From Arenicola marina (taxonomy: Eukaryota > Annelida > Polychaeta > Arenicolidae): a DNA stretch of 64,000 nucleotides. How positions within the stretch are numbered: the stretch's first letter is position 1; each line of letters opens with the position of its first letter. Of this stretch, positions 13,795 through 23,560 are shown piece by piece. Location: assembly GCA_964019135.1 (NCBI GenBank), contig OZ025258.1, forward strand, positions 2,418,001-2,482,000, in the 5' to 3' direction. A model generated the notes under the pieces. That model worked only from the letters and a program-made list of their open reading frames with translations, was not told the DNA's origin and did not search any database. A program made the translations under genes and the position numbers.

Positions 13795-14050
13795 CCCAGA
13801 TCCCGGCCCCTGTACCACCCAAGCCCCAATCCCTATACCGGCCACACCACCGCCCCCTGTACCACCCAAGCCCCCATCCCTGTACCGGCCACACCACCGT
13901 CCCCTGTACCACCCAAGCCCCCATCCCTGTACCGGCCACACCACCGTCCCCTGTACCACCCAAGCCCCCATCCCTGTACCGGCCACACCACCGCCCCCTG
14001 TACCACCCAAGCCCCCATCCCTGTACCGGCCACACCACCGCCCCCTAAAC
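13795..14050. repeat. 47-bp tandem repeat, about 5 copies
   Basis: ACCGGCCACACCACCG recurs at 13884, 13931 and 13978, a 47-bp period, alternating with CCCCTGTACCACCCAAGCCC. The first copies near 13800 are diverged. It follows the 36-bp array after a short C-rich spacer. Confidence 0.93.
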
Positions 14051-14056
14051 CACCCA

Positions 14057-14295
14057 AGCCTACACCTGACCTAGCCTGCACCTGACCTAGCCTGCACCTG
14101 ACCTAGCCTGCGCCTGACCTAGCCTGCGCCTGACCTAGCCTGCACTTGACCTAGCCTGCACCTGACCTAGCCTGCGCCTGACCTAGCCTGCGCCTGACCT
14201 AGCCTGCACTTGACCTAGCCTGCGCCTGACCTAGCCTGCGCCTGACCTAGCCTGTATCTGACCTAGCCTGCACCTGACCTAGCCTGCGCCTGCTA
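14057..14295. repeat. 16-bp tandem repeat, about 15 copies
   Basis: The unit CCTGACCTAGCCTGCR is repeated with little variation (A or G at one position, and TGCACTTGA and TGTATCTGA variants). It abuts the 47-bp array and ends at TGCTAGCAATAATA. Confidence 0.95.
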
Positions 14296-15029
14296 GCAAT
14301 AATATTTCTTACTACTAATGCAATTGTTGGTTGCAATACTGGCCCTGGTTTCCTTTTATAGCGATCAAGATATCGGGCAGCCATGAATTGACATCAATCA
14401 CATTTGGGTCAGTTTCAGCATTTTATGAAATGTTTTTTACCCTAAATAAAGAACACGGGGTCACTGTGTTTAGCTGCCGTCCCAACCTGACCGCTGACAC
14501 GCCTCCTCGCCAAGCCCTCCGGGTTCCTGGTACTGGCAAGCGTTCTCGGAGGCGTGCACCCCGTTAAAGACCCACCCCGTGCCTAGTCTTTCACTAGATT
14601 AAGAACAGTGTATACCGGTCTTAAGTATTCTGTACAATATATATTCCTGAATTAGCTTTTTCATTATCTCAATCTAGGCAAAATAGATGCCAGTAGGATA
14701 ATTATTGCGGAAGAGCATCAGGAACCCCGGGAATACCGCCTTCCTGCTGCGCACAGCCTGGTGAAAGTCATTACGTTCGCCGGTTGGCATTTATATCAGC
14801 TGTTTTCTCAGCTTATTTATGCCTCCACATCGTTCTTAAAATGGTATAGTCAAGATATTTATCTGTACAACCTGTTAACCTATTATAAACTGTTGAAAAC
14901 TGTTCAGTTATAAGTCCGTACTCGCCTTTTACATCATTGCAGCGCAAAGCGAGCTAGAGTTGCCCAAAACACGGGCCTGCCAGAATTTCCCTCGGAACGG
15001 TATTTTAGAAGGCAATTTTGTCCCTAATA
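14296..15029. other. Unique spacer, no gene seen
   Basis: The sequence is non-repetitive and of ordinary composition. The longest plus-strand frame, near 14331-14567, lacks protein-like character and any recognisable motif. I see no RNA gene or transposon terminus. Confidence 0.5.
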
Positions 15030-15032
15030 CGT

Positions 15033-16860
15033 TGGTGTAGTGGTTAGCACGCTAGACCGCAGATCAATAAGTCCTGGGGGCCTCCCTGGTGTAGTGGTTA
15101 GCGCTCTAGACCGCAGATCAATAAGTCCTGGGGGCCTCCCTGGTGTAGTGGCTAGCTCCCTAGACCGCAGATCAATAAGTCCTGGAGGCCTCCCTGGTGT
15201 AATGGCTAGCCCCCTAGACCGCAGATCAATAAGTCCTGGAGGCCTCCCTGGTGTAATGGCTAGCCCCCTAGACCGCAGATCAATAAGTCCTGGAGGCCTC
15301 CCTGGTGTAGTGGCTAGCCCCCTAGACCGCAGATCAATAAGTCCTGGGGGCCTCCCTGGTGTAATGGCTAGCCCCCTAGACCGCAGATCAATAAGTCCTG
15401 GAGGCCTCCCTGGTGTAGTGGCTAGCCCCCTAGACCGCAGATCAATAAGTCCTGGAGGCCTCCCTGGTGTAGTGGCTAGCCCCCTAGACCGCAGATCAAT
15501 AAGTCCTGGAGGCCTCCCTGGTGTAATGGCTAGCCCCCTAGACCGCAGATCAATAAGTCCTGGAGGCCTCCCTGGTGTAGTGGCTAGCCCCCTAGACCGC
15601 AGATCAATAAGTCCTGGAGGCCTCCCTGGTGTAGTGGCTAGCCCCCTAGACCGCAGATCAATAAGTCCTGGAGGCCTCCCTGGTGTAATGGCTAGCCCCC
15701 TAGACCGCAGATCAATAAGTCCTGGAGGCCTCCCTGGTGTAGTGGCTAGCCCCCTAGACCGCAGATCAATAAGTCCTGGAGGCCTCCCTGGTGTAGTGGC
15801 TAGCCCCCTAGACCGCAGATCAATAAGTCCTGGAGGCCTCCCTGGTGTAGTGGCTAGCCCCCTAGACCGCAGATCAATAAGTCCTGGAGGCCTCCCTGGT
15901 GTAGTGGCTAGCCCCCTAGACCGCAGATCAATAAGTCCTGGAGGCCTCCCTGGTGTAGTGGCTAGCGCCCTAGACCGCAGATCAATAAGTCCTGGGGGCC
16001 TCCCTGGTGTAGTGGCTAGCCCCCTAGACCGCAGATCAATAAGTCCTGGAGGCCTCCCTGGTGTAGTGGCTAGCCCCCTAGACCGCAGATCAATAAGTCC
16101 TGGAGGCCTCCCTGGTGTAGTGGCTAGCCCCCTAGACCGCAGATCAATAAGTCCTGGAGGCCTCCCTGGTGTAGTGGCTAGCCCCCTAGACCGCAGATCA
16201 ATAAGTCCTGGAGGCCTCCCTGGTGTAGTGGCTAGCCCCCTAGACCGCAGATCAATAAGTCCTGGAGGCCTCCCTGGTGTAGTGGCTAGCGCCCTAGACC
16301 GCAGATCAATAAGTCCTGGGGGCCTCCCTGGTGTAGTGGCTAGCCCCCTAGACCGCAGATCAATAAGTCCTGGAGGCCTCCCTGGTGTAGTGGCTAGCCC
16401 CCTAGACCGCAGATCAATAAGTCCTGGAGGCCTCCCTGGTGTAGTGGCTAGCCCCCTAGACCGCAGATCAATAAGTCCTGGAGGCCTCCCTGGTGTAATG
16501 GCTAGCCCCCTAGACCGCAGATCAATAAGTCCTGGAGGCCTCCCTGGTGTAGTGGCTAGCCCCCTAGACCGCAGATCAATAAGTCCTGGGGGCCTCCCTG
16601 GTGTAGTGGCTAGCCCCCTAGACCGCAGATCAATAAGTCCTGGAGGCCTCCCTGGTGTAGTGGCTAGCTCCCTAGACCGCAGATCAATAAGTCCTGAGGG
16701 CCTCCCTGGTGTAGTGGCTAGCCCCCTAGACCGCAGATCAATAAGTCCTGGAGGCCTCCCTGGTGTAGTGGCTAGCCCCCTAGACGGCAGATCAATAAGT
16801 CCTGGAGGCCTCCCTGGCGTAGTGGCTAGCGCCCTAGACCGCAGATCAATAAGTCAATAG
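15033..16860 (+). repeat. 54-bp array of tRNA 5'-half units, 34 A boxes
   Basis: A 54-bp unit starting at a Pol III A-box-like TGGTGTAGTGG (15033, 15087 and so on to 16815, exactly 54 bp apart) is repeated 34 times. Each unit continues through CTAGACCGCAGATCAATAAG, which matches the anticodon-arm position of a tRNA, then CCTGGRGGCCTCCC, which leads into the next A box. Only the last unit is followed by a B box. The first unit keeps the best D arm (GTGT/GCAC stem around AGTGGTTA), while internal units read GGCTAGCCCC and would lose that pairing. The array therefore looks like amplification of the 5' half of a tRNA or tRNA-derived SINE. The open frame of about 600 codons on the plus strand follows from the 54-bp period. 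Confidence 0.93.
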
Positions 16861-16888
16861 GTCCCGGGTTCGAATCCGGGCCCAGGCA
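16808..16888 (+). ncRNA. tRNA-like sequence (Cys-type GCA loop), degenerate
   Basis: The last 54-bp unit runs into a complete tRNA 3' half. There is a perfect T arm (CCGGG, TTCGAAT, CCGGG), then CCCAGGC as the acceptor 3' strand and A as the discriminator base. The 5' strand GCCTCCC pairs at only four of seven positions; GCCTGGG would pair fully. The anticodon loop CCGCAGA would place GCA at 34-36, as in tRNA-Cys, but position 33 is C instead of the invariant T. The anticodon stem is weak and CAATAAGTCAATAG adds extra bases after it. This is best read as a tRNA-derived pseudogene or SINE head, not a working tRNA. Confidence 0.75.
16867..16877 (+). promoter_or_regulatory. Pol III B box
   Basis: GGTTCGAATCC matches the eukaryotic tRNA B-box consensus exactly. 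It is the only B box next to 34 upstream A boxes. The nearest A box (16815) lies 52 bp upstream, a workable spacing for TFIIIC, whereas the first lies about 1.8 kb away. Confidence 0.8.
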
Positions 16889-16918
16889 CCCAATCTGGGG
16901 CATAATTCATACTTACAG

Positions 16919-17285
16919 GGTACCTATTCTGGGGTATGGTTGATCCATCGTCCCGGGGGGTGCCTTGGGCCGGGTACCTATTCTGGGGTATGGTTGATCC
17001 ATCGTCCCGGGGGGTACCTTGGGCCGGGTACCTATTCTGGGGTATGGTTGATCCATCGTCCCGGGGGGTGCCTTGGGCCGGGTACCTATTCTGGGGTATG
17101 GTTGATCCATCGTCCCGGGGGGTGCCTTGGGTCGGGTACCTATTCTAGGGTATGGTTGATCCATCGTTCCGGGGGGTGCCTTGGGCCGGGTACCTATTCT
17201 AGGGTATGGTTGATACATCGTCCCGGGGGGTGCCTTGGGTCGGGTACCTATTCTAGGGTATGGTTGATCCATCGTCCCGGGGGGT
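16919..17285. repeat. Second 54-bp array, about 7 copies
   Basis: GGTACCTATTCTGGGGTATG followed by GTTGATCCATCGTCCCGGGG and GTGCCTTGGGCCG repeats every 54 bp (TACCTATT at 16921, 16975, 17029 and so on). Late copies carry TTCTAGGG. Its last part, GTCCCGGGGGGTGCCTTGGGCCG, is the unit of the 23-bp array that follows, so that array probably arose from this segment. Confidence 0.95.
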
Positions 17286-20098
17286 GCCTTGGGCCGGTCC
17301 CGGGGCTGCCTTAGGCCGGTTCCGGGGGGTGCCTTGGGCCGGTCTCGGGGGGGGGGGGTCCCGGGGAATGCCTTGGGCCGGTCCCGAGGGGTGCCTTGGG
17401 CCGGTCCCGGGGGGTGCCTTGGGCCGGTCTCTTGGGGTGCCTTGGGCCGGTCTCTTGGGGTGCCTTGGGCCGTACCTGGGGGGTGCCTTGGGCCGGTCCC
17501 GGGGGGTGCCTTGGGCCGGTCTCTTGGGGTGCCTTGGGCCGGTCTCTTGGGGTGCCTTGGGCCGTACCTGGGGGGTGCCTTGGGCCGGTCCCGAGGCTGC
17601 CTTAGGCCGGTTCCGGGGGGTACCTTGGGCCGGTCCCGGGGGGGGGTCCCGGGGAATGCCTTGGGCCGGTCCCGAGGGGTGCCTTGGGCCGGTCCTGGGG
17701 GGTGCCTTGGGCCGGTCTCTTGGGGTGCCTTGGGCCGGTCCCCGGGGGTGCCGTGGGCCGGCCCCGGGGGGTGCCTTGGGCCGGTCCCGAGGGGTGCCTT
17801 GGGCCGGTCCCGGGGGGTGCCTTGGGCCGGTCTCTTGGGGTGCCTTGGGCCGGTCTCTTGGGGTGCCTTGGGCCGGTCCTGGGGGGTGCCTTGGGCCGGT
17901 CTCTTGGGGTGCCTTGGGCCGGTCCCCGGGGGTGCCGTGGGCCGGCCCCGGGGGGTGCCTTGGGCCGGTCCCGAGGGGTGCCTTGGGCCGGTCCCGGGGG
18001 GTGCCTTGGGCCGGTCTCTTGGGGTGCCTTGGGCCGGTCTCTTGGGGTGCCTTGGGCCGTACCTGGGGGGTGCCTTGGGCCGGTCCCGGGGGGTGCCTTG
18101 GGCCGGTCCCGGGGGGTGCTGTGGGCCGGTCCCGGGGGGTGCCTTGGGCCGGTCCCGGGGGGTGCCTTGGGCCGGTCCCGGGGGGTGCCTTGGGCCGGCC
18201 CCGGGGGTGCCTTGGGCCGGTCCCGGGGGGTGCCTTGGGCCGGTCCCGGGGGGTGCCTTGGGCCGGTCCCGGTGGGTGCCTTGGGCCGGTCCCGGGGGGT
18301 GCTGTGGGCCGGTCCCGGGGGGTGCCTTGGGCCGGTCCCGGGGGGTGCCTTGGGCCGGTCCCGGGGGGTGCCTTGGGCCGGTCTCTTGGGGTGCCTTGGG
18401 CCGGTCTCTTGGGGTGCCTTGGGCCGTACCTGGGGGGTGCCTTGGGCCGGTCCCGGGGGGTGCCTTGGGCCGGTCTCTTGGGGTGCCTTGGGCCGGTCTC
18501 TTGGGGTGCCTTGGGCCGTACCTGGGGGGTGCCTTGGGCCGGTCCCGGGGCTGCCTTAGGCCGGTTCCGGGGGGTACCTTGGGCCGGTCCCGGGGGGGGG
18601 GGGGTCCCGGGGAATGCCTTGGGCCGGTCCCGAGGGGTGCCTTGGGCCGGTCCCGGGGGGTGCCTTGGGCCGGTCTCTTGGGGTGCCTTGGGCCGGTCTC
18701 TTGGGGTGCCTTGGGCCGTACCTGGGGGGTGCCTTGGGCCGGTCCCGGGGGGTGCCTTGGGCCGGTCTCTTGGGGTGCCTTGGGCCGGTCTCTTGGGGTG
18801 CCTTGGGCCGTACCTGGGGGGTGCCTTGGGCCGGTCCCGGGGCTGCCTTAGGCCGGTTCCGGGGGGTACCTTGGGCCGGTCCCGGGGGGGGGGGTCCCGG
18901 GGAATGCCTTGGGCCGGTCCCGAGGGGTGCCTTGGGCCGGTCCTGGGGGGTGCCTTGGGCCGGTCTCTTGGGGTGCCTTGGGCCGGTCCCCGGGGGGTGC
19001 CTTGGGCCGGTCGCTTGGGGTGCCTTGGGCCGGTCTCTTGGGGTGCCTTGGGCCGTACCTGGGGGGTGCCTTGGGCCGGTCCCGGGGGGTGCCTTGGGCC
19101 GGTCTCTTGGGGTGCCTTGGGCCGGTCTCTTGGGGTGCCTTGGGCCGTACCTGGGGGGTGCCTTGGGCCGGTCCCGGGGCTGCCTTAGGCCGGTTCCGGG
19201 GGGTACCTTGGGCCGGTCCCGGGGGGGGGGGTCCCGGGGAATGCCTTGGGCCGGTCCCGAGGGGTGCCTTGGGCCGGTCCCGGGGGGTGCCTTGGGCCGG
19301 TCTCTTGGGGTGCCTTGGGCCGGTCTCTTGGGGTGCCTTGGGCCGTACCTGGGGGGTGCCTTGGGCCGGTCCCGGGGGGTGCCTTGGGCCGGTCTCTTGG
19401 GGTGCCTTGGGCCGGTCTCTTGGGGTGCCTTGGGCCGTACCTGGGGGGTGCCTTGGGCCGGTCCCGGGGCTGCCTTAGGCCGGTTCCGGGGGGTACCTTG
19501 GGCCGGTCCCGGGGGGGGGGGGGGTCCCGGGGAATGCCTTGGGCCGGTCCCGAGGGGTGCCTTGGGCCGGTCCTGGGGGGTGCCTTGGGCCGGTCTCTTG
19601 GGGTGCCTTGGGCCGGTCCCCGGGGGTGCCGTGGGCCGGTCCCGGGGGGTGCCTTGGGCCGGTCTCTTGGGGTGCCTTGGGCCGGTCTCTTGGGGTGCCT
19701 TGGGCCGGTCCTGGGGGGTGCCTTGGGCCGGTCTCTTGGGGTGCCTTGGGCCGGTCCCCGGGGGTGCCGTGGGCCGGCCCCGGGGGGTGCCTTGGGCCGG
19801 TCCCGAGGGGTGCCTTGGGCCGGTCCCGGGGGGTGCCTTGGGCCGGTCTCTTGGGGTGCCTTGGGCCGGTCTCTTGGGGTGCCTTGGGCCGTACCTGGGG
19901 GGTGCCTTGGGCCGGTCCCGGGGGGTGCCTTGGGCCGGTCCCGGGGGGTGCTGTGGGCCGGTCCCGGGGGGTGCCTTGGGCCGGTCCCGGGGGGTGCCTT
20001 GGGCCGGTCCCGGGGGGTGCCTTGGGCCGGCCCCGGGGGTGCCTTGGGCCGGTCCCGGGGGTGCCTTGGGCCGGTCCCGGGGGGTGCCTTGGGCCGGT
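17286..20098. repeat. G-rich 23-bp minisatellite array, about 120 copies
   Basis: The unit is GGTGCCTTGGGCCGGTCYCK followed by a G run, 23 bp long. Main variants are GGTCCCGGGG, GGTCTCTTGG, CCGTACCTGG and the rarer GGCCCCGG. Long G runs of 9-14 bases followed by TCCCGGGGAATGCC punctuate it at 17347, 17638, 18592, 18884, 19221 and 19511; the last four are about 290-340 bp apart and mark a higher-order unit. Open frames on both strands (Gly/Pro/Leu/Arg rich) follow from 3 x 23 = 69 bp and are not genes. Confidence 0.96.
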
Positions 20099-20219
20099 TT
20101 AGCTCTTAGGCGCACACAAGTGGCATGGAGCTCTAACTCGTTTCATTGCACTTCCCTTGATTCGATAAGAGGCAACGAGAATGCCTAGGCAACAGAGCAT
20201 TCGTGAAAACCAAAACTTT

Positions 20220-20613
20220 TCAAGAAGGAACTGTCACGAGAGGGTGTTGTCTGACTGTATTCACGATGAGCCTCGTCTGTTCCACGTAGCGTGAACGCGA
20301 GTCTTGTTTAAGATGTGCATTGCATCTCTCGCTTCCGAAAGCAATAAAATAGCTGACTGAAGCCGGTCCATCCGCCGTCTTAGAACCCATGAAATGCATT
20401 ATTGTAGTAAACGGTAGGCTTGAGTCATACGTGCCGTAAACTGTAGCATTGGTTCGCACAAACATGGACGAACCCTCGGATCCTGAAGCCAGTTTAGTTC
20501 TTCTACAGCTTGCAAGAATAAAGTCGCATTTCGAATCAGGCCCACAGCCCACTTTACATGGATTAGGTGTCATTGTGCAGGCGATCATTGTCACTTGAAG
20601 GTGGAATATGATG
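20220..20613 (-). CDS. Possible terminal exon, cysteine-containing extracellular-type protein
   Basis: On the minus strand an acceptor-like site (CACAATAACTTGCAG) is followed by an open stretch ending in TGA at about 20220, roughly 130 codons. The start of the exon reads CIIFHLQVTMIACTMTPNPC, then KVGCGPDSKC. The pattern FHxQVT, then spaced cysteines, resembles the last strands of a ZP (zona pellucida) domain, but the usual Cys after FH is Leu here and the match is from memory of the family only. The rest (MFVRTNATVYGTYDSSLP and onward) is protein-like and has one N-x-T glycosylation site. No upstream exon is identified. It may be a pseudo-exon, since it is wedged between a minisatellite and a LINE fragment. 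Confidence 0.28.
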
Positions 20614-21427
20614 CAGTCTGCAAGTTATTGTGGCGTCTGAAAACAAGTTACATGTACCACGTTAAGTGCCATGTTGATCGATAGGGTACGCTTTGCAAAA
20701 CTTTTAGCCACTCCGTATCTTATAGAATACTCCTTAATCCAGACTGAACAAAGGTCCCTGATATCTTTCCGGCAACGGTAGTTCTGATATCCAGTCACCG
20801 TTGCGAGTTGACCCCCCAGCGCTGGCTTAGGATCCGGCGTCGGAGCACAAATAATATCAGTTGAATGAATGAATGAAGTTTATTTCAGTACTATAGGCGC
20901 AACGCCCATGGTACAAGAACAATTCATACAGGATATATATAAAACTTAACGAAAATACTACAGAACACATTCATAGTCATAAATTACGACACGCTGCACA
21001 TTTATTCAAATTTAATTTAAAGCTACTAGAAGGTTTTTTCGCGTACAATGGAGGCTAAATATATAAATGCTGCTAATTTCTTTATTTTTTGACTGTCTGT
21101 TGAAGCCATAGTTAAAAGAAAATTATCTTGGCTCGGATTTTCAAAAAGACAAAATGAGGTAGATATATCTGGCGCATAGATTGATATAGTGGGCATATCA
21201 ACAACAAGTGGTATTCATCTTCTATTATTATTATTCCCCGTGTTTTTTATAATATTTACAAACCCTTACCTCGGGTGGTACATTTATATGCCTCCTTCTT
21301 CACTCGCTAATGTATGTACACTACATCTAAATCTCGACAACGCGATTCTGTGCTTTACAATACTCACACAGTCCAAGTAACATTCAATTTCAATAACAGA
21401 TTTAAATCTACAGTGCTTCGAACCTTA

Positions 21428-21679
21428 CTATTTGAACACATTTCCGAGTACCACTCTTGCTGGCCGATGTCCCTGAGTCTTTGCTTTGCTTAAAAATACT
21501 TCTGTGTTTCCTACATCTTGAACAATCCAACAATACCTAAATCTTAGCCTAAACAATAAGTCTTTGACCTCGGTCGCCCAGGTTCTTCTGCCAATCCCAT
21601 CGAGTTTATATATTATATGATAACAAGCCTTCGGCAACCGGCTCTCATCCATTCCCAATAAAGTGCACCAAAACTTCAA
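21428..21679 (-). pseudogene. LINE reverse transcriptase C-terminal fragment
   Basis: The 83-residue frame holds KFWCTLLGMDESRLPKACY, TWATEVKDLLFRLRF and WIVQDVGN. This matches the segment found after the RT domain of CR1/L2-type LINEs (K-[YF]-W near the start, W-V/A-x-x-[VI]-K-x-L-L in the middle, W-x-x-Q-x-V-G-N at the end). Several stop codons separate it from further RT-like sequence upstream on the same strand, so it is dead. The family match rests on recognition of the pattern, not a search. Confidence 0.65.
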
Positions 21680-21803
21680 GAACTTTTACTTACATACATC
21701 TATCTTATACCTGCCACTTTCACCTAGAACAATTGAATTTGAAGTGTGGCTGGGCAGTTTCAGCACATATTTACCAAATTTCGTTTGAATCCTTTCAATA
21801 GCG

Positions 21804-22040
21804 TCATTGTGTTAATGCCCCAAATTTCACTTCCATTTGTTTAGATAGGTAGCACCATTTTATCAAATAAATTACACAGCATTTTGAAATTATAGTATCA
21901 GTTGTTCTTACACGTTCCAGGAAATCGGACGACACCAGCATGTAGTCTATGCGAAGGGGTCTGGAAGGGGTAAATGGCGACACACGACACAGGCATATTT
22001 GACAAATCGACATTCGACATTGACCCCCAAATTCCAACAA
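21804..22040 (-). pseudogene. LINE remnant: endonuclease-end-like piece joined to RT-like piece
   Basis: The first half holds RIDYMLVSSDFLERV, which resembles the end of the LINE endonuclease domain (R-I-D-Y-x-L-V-S). The second half, IKWCYLSKQMEVKFGAL, resembles the LF-D-K-M-V-x-P-I-L-x-Y-G-x-E-[IV]-W-G segment downstream of the RT palm. If both readings hold, about two kilobases of RT were lost by internal deletion. The endonuclease reading is the weaker of the two. Confidence 0.45.
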
Positions 22041-22249
22041 TTCTTTAAAAGATGATGATGTGGCAACTAGTTAACGCAAACATGCGCGTTTCTCCCCTAG
22101 CCTGGTTCCGCGGTCCCAACTTCGCTCGCTCAGCAAGGGCCCAGTGTTAACCACCATTAACGGCCTTGACCTTCGTGGGTGCAGCTAAAGCGGTGCCAGG
22201 CCGCTGCGTTATCAGGTTATGTCAGTGAAGACTTCTCTAATTTCATCTC

Positions 22250-22362
22250 ATAAACCGAAAATAGATCTGATAATGCATTCTCCGTACTTTAGGTACTTCC
22301 GGTAGCCTTTAAAAGTCAAAACGAGGCTGACCTCGACCTTCCTTCTCCATCTTGGCTTTTGA
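22250..22362 (+). repeat. DIRS left inverted terminal repeat
   Basis: The segment from ATAAACCGAAAATAGATCTG to CTTGGCTTTTGA is the reverse complement of 27121-27233, with a few substitutions (for example ACCGAAAA versus ACCAAAA) and a short divergent patch near the inner end (TCCATC versus GTAGG). Confidence 0.93.
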
Positions 22363-22440
22363 AGAAGATAGACGTGTGCTTCCGTCGGAAGTTTTTTATC
22401 GTGCGACATCGCCGCCCACTTGGGGGCATCGAAGGGTATT

Positions 22441-23560
22441 ATGGAGGATGTGAGTGCTGGTTCACCTCCTGGACCGCCGGGGGCCTGTTTGGCCACCGAC
22501 AATACCGTTTCGGACCCCGTTGGGGCCGTGAAAGCCGCCTCCCCTCTGGGGTTGGTGGAAACAAGTGCCACGGGCCTGGCGACCGGCCGGCTGGACTTGG
22601 GGACTTATAAGATCCCTAAGAAACGCAAAATTGACGTACCGGAGGTGCAGGGCCTTACGGACGTCAGTTTATCGTCCTCGGAATCCGAAGGACAAGCGTC
22701 ATCGTCAGACGAGGGAGACAGCTCCTCTCCCGCTCGTTCGTGTGTGTCGGACCCCCCGGTCAGTGAGGTCGCTTCAGGTCCAGGGCTCGACATGTTCGAT
22801 CCATTAGGCCAGAAAAAGGCAAATAACTGGAAATTGGACCCTGAACAGGACGGTTTCATAAGGAAATATTTCACTGAGTGGCTTGGGGAGGAGGTAGCCA
22901 AGAACACGGTTTTGGCTGATAACCCTCTCCCAAAACATGATTCGTTGGAGCCACACAAGCTGGATGATGACATTGTGGAGTTGTTGGACAAGGGGCAACA
23001 ACCAGCTGCCAGGTTGATAGATGGCAGTTTTGTCAAGATTCAATCTAAACTGCTTGACACCATGGGGCCCTTGTCCAAACTGTGGAAGCTGCTTTTCTCA
23101 GCAAAAAATGCTAAGGACAGGTCCTGTGACCTCAGAGAACTCCTACTGCTGGTGGAAAAAAGCATTGTCCTGATAGGCCAGACGAATGTGCTCACAAACT
23201 ACAACAGGAGGTGGAATGTACTATGCAAGTTCCTCCGTGATCACAAGAAAGCCAGCCATTTGCTCCGCCAAAATGAAGCTTTGCTGAATGCTAACAGGAA
23301 AGAACTGTTTGGTGGAAAATTCTATCGCGCTCTATATCATAAGGCGAAGGAATCGAAACGTTCGCGCCAGATCAGACAGTCCCTGGGAGCCACTTCGTTT
23401 CCACCCAAGAGACAACATGTGGAGCGCAAGCCCTTTCAGAGGACCCCTCCCACGAGACCAAAAGGTCTACCAAAACCGAAGTGGGAGGGGAAACCACGGT
23501 TTTCCCGACAAGGCCAACAGCCCAGAGGGGGGAAGGCCTCGCGGTATGTATCCTTTACCT
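22441..23560 (+). CDS. gag: DIRS GAG-like protein
   Basis: This is the N-terminal part, about 370 residues, of the long frame and is the presumed nucleic-acid-binding structural protein of the element. It has a classical-type nuclear localisation motif PKKRKIDV (residues 59-66, bases 22615-22638), then a Ser/Glu/Asp-rich acidic stretch (about residues 76-97). A helical middle follows (WKLDPEQDGFIRKYF, then the leucine-rich RELLLLVEKSIVLIGQTN). A very basic, Pro/Arg/Gln-rich tail holds RSRQIRQ and KPKWEGKPRFSRQGQQPRGG. No zinc knuckle is visible. DIRS GAG proteins are poorly conserved, so the call rests on position and composition. There is no stop at its end; the boundary given is where coding-like sequence gives way to the RT shadow. 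Confidence 0.75.

Larger units (their letters stand above)
20862..22045 (-). mobile_element. Decayed, internally deleted LINE (minus strand)
   Basis: On the minus strand the element ends at an (ATTC)n tail (TGAATGAATGAATGAAG at 20862-20878 on the plus strand), preceded by TACTGAAATAAACTTC, a typical end for L2/CR1-like LINEs. Upstream lie pieces of LINE protein: the RT C-terminal segment (21428-21679) and, after stops and a frame change, fragments at 21804-22040. The 5' part and most of the RT are missing. It sits between a unique region and the DIRS element. No target-site duplication could be assigned. Confidence 0.7.

Noticed and set aside
3533..14074. Giant proline-rich proteins on the plus strand (up to 3334 codons) and Gly/Glu/Val-rich ones on the minus strand
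   Set aside because: The repeat period (36 bp) is divisible by three and lacks stops in several frames at once; C-run length changes move the open frame around. No start context, domain or unique flanking coding sequence supports a gene.
14057..14295. Telomere-like repeat
   Set aside because: The 16-bp CCTGACCTAGCCTGC unit contains CCTA-like pieces but no TTAGGG/CCCTAA runs occur.
15040..16860. A 606-codon protein with SPLDRRSISPGGLPGV repeats
   Set aside because: It is a translation of the 54-bp tRNA-derived unit; the first and last units carry tRNA features, which explains the sequence better.
16808..16888. Functional tRNA-Cys gene
   Set aside because: The GCA loop position fits, but the acceptor stem has three mismatches, the anticodon stem is weak, position 33 is C and extra bases follow the anticodon arm.
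17260..20188. Overlapping Gly/Pro/Leu/Arg-rich frames on both strands
   Set aside because: They are translations of the 23-bp repeat (69 bp = three units) in every frame.
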